DNA of 42,511 bases from Bacteroidales bacterium UBA2800. Its GTDB lineage: Bacteria > Bacteroidota > Bacteroidia > Bacteroidales > Paludibacteraceae. This document shows positions 37,965-42,511 of this stretch, piece after piece; the first letter of the stretch is position 1; each line of letters opens with the position of its first letter. The DNA lies in contig DEHM01000003.1 of NCBI GenBank assembly GCA_002351925.1, positions 14,681-57,191 of the forward strand, given 5' to 3'. Under the pieces are notes generated by a model, which was not told the origin of the DNA, made no database searches, and saw nothing but the letters and a program-made list of their open reading frames with translations. A program made the translations under genes and the position numbers.

Positions 37965-39976
37965 TAGGCGTCGATCTTTGCGTACGTAGCGTTCTCTTCA
38001 ATAAACTCACGACGCGGTGCCACATCGTCACCCATCAGCATAGCAATGATACGATCGGCCTCTGCTGCGTTCTCTATCGTCACTTGTTTCAGCAGACGAC
38101 GAGCCGGGTCCATCGTGGTCTCCCAGAGTTGTTCGTCGCTCATCTCACCCAGACCTTTGTATCGTTGCGTCTTGATTTGTTTCTCGTCGCCGTTACCGTA
38201 GTTCTGGATAAATGCCTGACGTTGCTGGTCGTTCCAGCAGTATTCGCTGTAGTTACCCTTCGAGCATTTGTACAACGGTGCACAGGCGATATAGAGGTGG
38301 CCTTGCTCAATCACTTCTTTCATATGACGGAAGAACAATGTCATAATCAGAGTGGCGATATGCGCACCGTCCACATCGGCATCGGCCATGATAATCACCT
38401 TGTGATAACGAATCTTGCTCAGGTTCAGTGCCTTCGGGTCTTCTTCTGTACCGAACGTGATACCCAGCGCGGTGAAGATATTGCGTACCTCCTCACTCTC
38501 GAACACCTTGTGCTCCATGGCTTTCTCCACGTTCAGAATCTTACCGCGCAGCGGCAGAATGGCCTGGTGTACACGGTCACGACCGGTCTTAGCCGTACCA
38601 CCGGCCGAGTCACCCTCTACCAGGAACAACTCACATGCCTCGGCATCTTTGCTCACGCAGTCGGCCAACTTACCGGGCAGACCACCACCGCTCAACGGAC
38701 TCTTGCGCAGCACGCTCTGACGTGCATTACGGGCCGCAATACGTGCCTGAGCCGCCAGAATGACTTTCTCCACAATCTTCTTCGCGTCATCCGGGTGCTC
38801 CTCCAAGTAGTTCTGTAGCGCCTCTGCTACGGCCGCACTAACCATACCGGCCACTTCCGAGTTGCCCAACTTCGTCTTCGTCTGGCCCTCGAACTGCGGC
38901 TCTGCCACTTTCACGGAGATAACAGCCGTCAGACCTTCACGGAAGTCGTTCGGGTCAATCGTAGAGTTACCCTCTTTGTCTTTCAGTTTGGCTTTCTCCA
39001 GCATCTTGCTGTCCTCGGCGTATTTCTTCATCACACGCGTCAAGGCAGCGCGGAAACCGGCTACGTGCGTACCACCCTCGATCGTATTGATATTATTGAC
39101 GTACGAGTGTACGTTCTCGTTGAAATCGGTGTTGTAGATCATCGCTACTTCTACCGGTGTACCGTATTTGTCGGTATTCAGGTGAATCACCTCGCTGATG
39201 AGCGGTGTACGAGTGCCGTCGATATAACGAACAAACTCACTCAGACCCTTCTCCGAGTAGAACTCCTCGCGCTTGCACTCCTTCACTTTTGTGCCATCCT
39301 CCAGGGTCTTCTCCTCCATCACGCGTTTGTCCTTCAGCACAATCTTGATGCCTGCGTTCAGGAACGCCAACTCGCGCATACGGTTGGCCAGTATCTCCCA
39401 ATGATAAACGGTCTCCGTGAAGATCGTGTCGTCCGGCCAGAACTGCACAAACGTACCCGTCTTGCGTTGCTCCCAGTTGCCTATCGCCTCTGCCTCGGTA
39501 ATCGTGTGCACCGGTGCCAACGGTTTACCCTTGGCGTAGTCCTGCGTATGAATTTGACCGTCGCGGTATACCTCTACGTGCATCTTGGTCGACAACGCAT
39601 TCACACAGCTCACACCTACACCGTGCAGACCACCCGACACTTTATAACTGTCCTTGTTGAACTTACCACCGGCGTGCAACACGGTCATTACCACCTCTAG
39701 CGCACTCTTGTGCTCCTTCGGATGCATATCTACCGGAATACCACGACCGTTATCCTGTACGGTAATCGAGTTGTCCTCATTGATGTGCACGGCTATCTCA
39801 TTACAGAATCCCGCCAATGCCTCATCAATCGAGTTGTCGACCACCTCGTAAACCAAATGGTGCAGACCCTTCAGCGAGATATCTCCGATATACATCGCCG
39901 GGCGCTTACGCACCGCCTCTAATCCCTCGAGCACTTGAATACTCGATCCATCATACTTTTCTTTTTGTTCTTCCAT
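37964..39976 (-). CDS. gyrB: DNA gyrase subunit B
   Basis: GyrB is the ATPase subunit of DNA gyrase. The 670-residue protein has the GHKL ATPase motifs (EVVDNSIDEALAGF, DNGRGIPVD, GLHGVGVSCVNALS), the transducer domain, and the TOPRIM motifs LVEGDSAGGTAK, LPLRGKILNVEKA and IMADADVDGAHI. The C-terminal RYKGLGEMSDEQLWETTMDP is characteristic (abridged: KGLGEMSDEQLWETTMD). It is the first gene of a seven-gene transcript. GyrB rather than ParE is supported by these blocks and the length, although separating the two fully needs an alignment. Confidence 0.95.
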   Translation of the reverse strand: MEEQKEKYDGSSIQVLEGLEAVRKRPAMYIGDISLKGLHHLVYEVVDNSIDEALAGFCNEIAVHINEDNSITVQDNGRGIPVDMHPKEHKSALEVVMTVLHAGGKFNKDSYKVSGGLHGVGVSCVNALSTKMHVEVYRDGQIHTQDYAKGKPLAPVHTITEAEAIGNWEQRKTGTFVQFWPDDTIFTETVYHWEILANRMRELAFLNAGIKIVLKDKRVMEEKTLEDGTKVKECKREEFYSEKGLSEFVRYIDGTRTPLISEVIHLNTDKYGTPVEVAMIYNTDFNENVHSYVNNINTIEGGTHVAGFRAALTRVMKKYAEDSKMLEKAKLKDKEGNSTIDPNDFREGLTAVISVKVAEPQFEGQTKTKLGNSEVAGMVSAAVAEALQNYLEEHPDDAKKIVEKVILAAQARIAARNARQSVLRKSPLSGGGLPGKLADCVSKDAEACELFLVEGDSAGGTAKTGRDRVHQAILPLRGKILNVEKAMEHKVFESEEVRNIFTALGITFGTEEDPKALNLSKIRYHKVIIMADADVDGAHIATLIMTLFFRHMKEVIEQGHLYIACAPLYKCSKGNYSEYCWNDQQRQAFIQNYGNGDEKQIKTQRYKGLGEMSDEQLWETTMDPARRLLKQVTIENAAEADRIIAMLMGDDVAPRREFIEENATYAKIDA

Positions 39977-40059
39977 TATCGTTGTGATTTATATATTCTT
40001 ATTTAATGTTTTGGCGCGTGTATAAGGGGCGTGCTCGCGAGCGCGCATGAAAAACGGTG

Positions 40060-40091
40060 CAAAGATACTGCTTTTTTTTGATATACGCAAG
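40060..40091 (-). promoter_or_regulatory. Promoter of the gyrB operon
   Basis: On the minus strand CTTG (40091-40088) and TATCTTTG (40067-40060) are 20 bp apart, with the extended box TTGCGTATATCA. The leader of about 78 nt contains an inverted GCGCGC-rich stretch (CTCGCGAGCG, 40034-40043). Confidence 0.8.
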
Positions 40092-40150
40092 AGTCTATTG
40101 CATTTTTTTTGTAGAAAAATAACGCAAATGTAAAAAAAAATACATTATTT

Positions 40151-40182
40151 CTTGCGTATATGCTTTTTTTGTAGTAATTTTG
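40151..40182 (+). promoter_or_regulatory. Promoter of tRNA-Ser
   Basis: CTTG (40151-40154) and TAATTTTG (40175-40182) are 20 bp apart, with the extended box TTGCGTATATGC. Transcription would start near 40188, before the tRNA 5' end at 40217. Confidence 0.8.
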
Positions 40183-40216
40183 TAGCCGATTTTGATATGT
40201 AGCGCTTTTGCGCGAA

Positions 40217-40304
40217 GGAGAGATGCTCGAGTGGTTGAAGAGGCACGCCTGGAAAGCGTGTAAACTCCAAAAGGGTTTCCGGGGTTCGAATCCCCGTCTC
40301 TCCG
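40217..40304 (+). tRNA. tRNA-Ser (anticodon GGA)
   Basis: The 88-nt class II tRNA has the acceptor stem GGAGAGA/TCTCTCC, the anticodon stem CACGC/GCGTG with loop CTGGAAA (anticodon GGA at 40251-40253), a long variable arm and the T-arm GGGGTTCGAATCCCC. The discriminator is G at 40304. CCA is not encoded. Confidence 0.97.
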
Positions 40305-40507
40305 CAAACTTTGACCAGGTTTGCGAGTCCAAGCTCGCTTGAGTGAGCAAACAAGGGAAAAGGTTGCAATGGATGCCTCTGCAGACATTGGGCGATTCGG
40401 GGGAATTGCGAAGCAAGGCGGAGTCCGAATCCCCGTTGAGCCGGAGAAATCCCCGTCCTGAGAAAATCAACAAAACACAATAACATAATTAACAAATTTT
40501 AGATCTC
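40305..40507 (+). other. Non-coding spacer between tRNA-Ser and exbB with hairpin and tRNA-end repeats
   Basis: No gene fits here. GTTTGC (40319-40324) and GCAAAC (40347-40352) bracket a further GCGAG/CTCGC pair (40323-40327 with 40334-40338), a possible tRNA terminator, though without a T run. The tRNA 3' motif GAATCCCCGT (40288-40297) recurs at 40427-40436 and, as AAATCCCCGT, at 40447-40456. GATTCGG (40394-40400) is complementary to CCGAATC (40425-40431). The last 45 bp are AT-rich and precede exbB; no consensus promoter is evident in them. Confidence 0.5.
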
Positions 40508-41335
40508 ATGAAAAAAGTATTTGCAACCCTTACGGTGCTGGCTATGCTGACCTTTGGCAGCGCAGCTGTGTATGCACAAGAGGAAGCTGCTCCCGCACAG
40601 GAAGCTGCTGTAGAAAACGTAGATGAAGTAGCCCCCGAGGCTCCGGTAGCCGAAGAAGTTGAGGCTCCCGCTCAAGAAGATGGTGGCATCGTGGCCCTCC
40701 ACAAAGTGCTCAAAACCAAATTTATCGAAGGTGGCGCAGGCTTCATGGCCCTCACCCTCGTCTGCTTGGTCTTCGGTCTCGCTCTCTGCATCGAGCGTAT
40801 TATCTATTTGTCGCTCAGCAAAACCAACACCAAGGCGCTGCTTGAGAATATAGAGAAGGCGCTCAAAGAAGGTGGTATCGAGAAAGCGCTGGACGTTTGC
40901 CGCAACACCCGTGGCCCCGTCGCTTCGATCTTCTATCAGGGTCTGAGCCGTTACGATGAGGGTATCGACGTAGTCGAGAAAACCGTTGCTTCCTATGGTG
41001 GCGTTCAGCTTGGTCTCCTCGAGAAGAACCTCAGCTGGATATCCCTCTTCATCTCCATCGCTCCGTCTCTCGGATTCTTGGGTACCATTATCGGTATGAT
41101 CGCTGCATTCGATAAGATTCAGCAAGTAGGTGATATCTCAGCTACCGTTGTGGCTGGTGGTATCAAGGTCGCTCTGTTGACCACCCTCCTCGGTCTTATC
41201 ATCGCTATCGTGCTCCAGTTGTTCTACAACTACATCCTCAGCCTCATTGAGGGTCTCGTTAACGAGATGGAGGACAGCTCGATCAGCCTGCTCGATATCG
41301 TAGTAGAGTACGACGCTGCTCAAAAGAAAAAGTAA
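40508..41335 (+). CDS. exbB: ExbB/TolQ/MotA family proton channel protein
   Basis: ExbB with ExbD forms the proton-driven motor that energises TonB-dependent outer membrane transport. The 275-residue protein begins with a signal-like segment (MKKVFATLTVLAMLTFGSAA) and a Glu/Ala/Pro-rich stretch to about residue 58. Three hydrophobic segments follow: about 77-100 (GFMALTLVCLVFGLALCI), 170-205 with the channel motif SLGFLGTIIGMIAAF, and 215-245 (VALLTTLLGLIIAIVLQL). It heads the cluster exbB, small membrane protein, exbD, exbD. Confidence 0.92.
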   Translation: MKKVFATLTVLAMLTFGSAAVYAQEEAAPAQEAAVENVDEVAPEAPVAEEVEAPAQEDGGIVALHKVLKTKFIEGGAGFMALTLVCLVFGLALCIERIIYLSLSKTNTKALLENIEKALKEGGIEKALDVCRNTRGPVASIFYQGLSRYDEGIDVVEKTVASYGGVQLGLLEKNLSWISLFISIAPSLGFLGTIIGMIAAFDKIQQVGDISATVVAGGIKVALLTTLLGLIIAIVLQLFYNYILSLIEGLVNEMEDSSISLLDIVVEYDAAQKKK

Positions 41336-41338
41336 TAA

Positions 41339-41366
41339 GCTGAAGGCTGATGGCTGAAAGCTGAAA
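41339..41366 (+). repeat. Four 7-bp iterated units (GCTGAnn) after exbB
   Basis: The units are GCTGAAG, GCTGATG, GCTGAAA and GCTGAAA, beginning 3 bp after the exbB stop. They are the reverse complement of the unit inside rdgB. A small TTGTTT/AAACAA hairpin follows at about 41371-41387, before the next start codon. Confidence 0.8.
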
Positions 41367-41399
41367 ACTATTGTTTAACACAAACAATTTTGAGCAATT

Positions 41400-41876
41400 A
41401 TGAAAGATTATAAAATGATACCTAAGGTTACCCTCTGGTCGCTCCTGGCCCTGGGCATTGTGGCTATCGCAATGTTCTTTGCCGGCGGTTCCAACGGTAG
41501 TCTCGAGGTGGCCGGTGACTTCCTGGATATTCCTCGCTTCACCGACCTGTTCCTCACCTGGAACTATATTCTCTTCGGGCTCGTAGTACTCGTTACACTC
41601 GCTGTAGTCGTAATGGAGTTCTGCAAGAACTGGAAGGACGACCGTCGCAAAGCCTATACCACCCTCGGTGTTGTATGCGGTTTTGTAGTACTCGCACTCC
41701 TCTGCTGGTTCCTCGGTAGCCCCGAGAAAATCGACATCATCGGTTACGAAGGCACCGATAACCAAGGCGCATGGGCACAACTCTCCGACGCCGTTATCTA
41801 TGCCTGTTATATCCTCGTCATCGCTACTATCGGTACGATGATCTGGGGTATCGTACATACCAAACGTCTGAAGTAA
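41400..41876 (+). CDS. Small inner-membrane protein of the ExbB-ExbD cluster
   Basis: The 158-residue protein has three or four hydrophobic segments: about residues 8-28 (VTLWSLLALGIVAIAMFF), 54-73 (WNYILFGLVVLVTLAVVV), 86-105 (TTLGVVCGFVVLALLCWFL) and 130-152 (AVIYACYILVIATIGTMIWG). Proteins of this kind sit between exbB and exbD in many Bacteroidota, but I know no established function; a structural or regulatory role in the motor is inferred from position. It starts at ATG 41400 and ends 13 bp before exbD. Confidence 0.8.
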   Translation: MKDYKMIPKVTLWSLLALGIVAIAMFFAGGSNGSLEVAGDFLDIPRFTDLFLTWNYILFGLVVLVTLAVVVMEFCKNWKDDRRKAYTTLGVVCGFVVLALLCWFLGSPEKIDIIGYEGTDNQGAWAQLSDAVIYACYILVIATIGTMIWGIVHTKRLK

Positions 41877-41889
41877 AAACACAACTGTC

Positions 41890-42468
41890 ATGGCAAAGAA
41901 AATCCCACAGATCAACGCCAGCTCTATGGCCGACATCTCGTTCCTGTTGCTGATTTTCTTCCTCGTTACCACCTCTATGGATGTTAACCAGGGACTGGCT
42001 CGCCGTCTGCCTGCGCCTATTCCTCCCGATCAGAAAATTGAGGATAAGGATATCAACAAACGCAACCTGTTGGTCGTTAAGATCAACTCGGCTAACCAGC
42101 TGATGGTGCAAGGCCAGTTGACGGATGTGAAGCAACTTCGCGAGAGGGCTAAAGAGTTCATCAAAAACGAACAGAATGCCGACTACTATCCGAAACTCGT
42201 TGAGGAAGATTTCGGTGCTCCCTTCGGTGTAGTGCGCTATACCAAGGATCACGTCATCTCCGTTCAAAACGACGTCGATACACAGTATCAGGCTTATCTG
42301 GACGTGCAGAACGAACTCGTAGCTGCGTACAACGAACTGCGTGACGAATGCGCGCAGAAGTATTTCCACAAGGGCTATAACGAACTCGAAGAGGATCAAC
42401 AGAAACAGATCCAAAAGATCTATCCTCAGAAGATTTCCGAGGCTGAACCTAAAAATTACGGTAACTAA
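41890..42468 (+). CDS. exbD: ExbD/TolR family biopolymer transport protein
   Basis: The 192-residue protein has one N-terminal membrane segment with the ExbD/TolR motif, SMADISFLLLIFFLVTTSM, in which the first aspartate is the proton-conducting residue. The rest is periplasmic, longer than in E. coli ExbD and with a C-terminal helical part (LDVQNELVAAYNELRDECAQ). A second exbD-like gene follows at once, as is usual in this phylum. Confidence 0.92.
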   Translation: MAKKIPQINASSMADISFLLLIFFLVTTSMDVNQGLARRLPAPIPPDQKIEDKDINKRNLLVVKINSANQLMVQGQLTDVKQLRERAKEFIKNEQNADYYPKLVEEDFGAPFGVVRYTKDHVISVQNDVDTQYQAYLDVQNELVAAYNELRDECAQKYFHKGYNELEEDQQKQIQKIYPQKISEAEPKNYGN

Positions 42469-42469
42469 T

Positions 42470-42511
42470 ATGGCTAAGATACGTAGAAATGAGAAACGTG
42501 AGATGCCGGCG
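42470..42511 (+). CDS. exbD: Start of a second ExbD-like protein (truncated by window edge)
   Basis: ATG 42470 opens a frame MAKIRRNEKREMPA that runs off the window. The basic, Met-Pro-containing start and its place directly behind exbD match the second ExbD of Bacteroidota clusters. Only 14 residues are visible, so the call leans on context. Confidence 0.6.
   Translation, partial: MAKIRRNEKREMPA

Noticed and set aside
40145..40495. Minus-strand frame of 116 codons with the block GIRTPETLLEFTRFPG
   Set aside because: It is the antisense reading of tRNA-Ser(GGA) and its surroundings, a familiar spurious product of tRNA-Ser loci.

Overview
The window looks like a chromosomal segment of a member of the Bacteroidales (Bacteroidota), probably an uncultured gut lineage. 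The evidence is the promoter type (a TTG/TTTG box near -33 and TAnnTTTG near -7), the near absence of Shine-Dalgarno sequences, the gene set (PorZ-like propeller with a type 9 secretion C-terminal domain, TGS-type nucleoside kinase, ExbB / small membrane protein / ExbD cluster) and a lipid A/Kdo pathway typical of a Gram-negative anaerobe. Most of the window is moderately GC-rich and densely packed with housekeeping genes. Roughly 18-24.9 kb is visibly more AT-rich and looks accessory.

Layout. 1-3820 (+): the end of nadB, a cytoplasmic-type NlpC/P60 peptidase, and a YjjI-like glycyl radical enzyme with its activase. 3825-10973 (-): tRNA-Leu(UAA), then an operon read from the right: HD hydrolase, lpxD, lpxC, lpxA, glnS, an HsdR-N-like nuclease-fold protein and phoH. 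11002-13161 (-): SRPBCC protein, psd and deoC, closed by a strong terminator. 13195-16552 (+): panC, pdxB and proS, with a second promoter for proS inside pdxB. 16559-17968 (-): an RsmF-like rRNA methyltransferase.

17950-24400 (-) is the accessory part: an 11-bp tandem repeat, a ~190-bp duplicated block flanking a Ser-rich exported protein, and a chain of exported-protein genes (PEGA protein, two paralogous unknown proteins separated by a terminator, a CsgG-like/FGE-fold fusion, an LPP20-like protein). Upstream lies a non-coding stretch with a consensus promoter, a terminator-like hairpin and an elaborate predicted fold including a pseudoknot. It is a candidate structured RNA, either free-standing or the leader of the exported-protein operon. 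I consider it the most interesting object in the window.

24398-27691 (-): an orphan HicB-like/HTH protein, a DEDDh exonuclease, an RlmI-like methyltransferase and an MTA/SAH nucleosidase-like protein. 27677-32456 (+): rdgB and a 1352-residue protein that is an internal tandem duplication of a PorZ-like module. 32457-40091 (-): a seven-gene operon gyrB, LOG-family protein, GH16-fold protein, kdsA, nucleoside kinase, SPOR protein, folE. 40151-42511 (+): tRNA-Ser(GGA), then exbB, a small membrane protein, exbD and the start of a second exbD.

Two themes cut across the genes. Twelve recognisable promoters share an extended upstream box close to TTGCGTATRTCA. Short iterated repeats of 7, 8 or 11 bp occur at five loci, two of them within the reading frames of housekeeping enzymes (rdgB, pdxB) and one supplying the end of kdsA.
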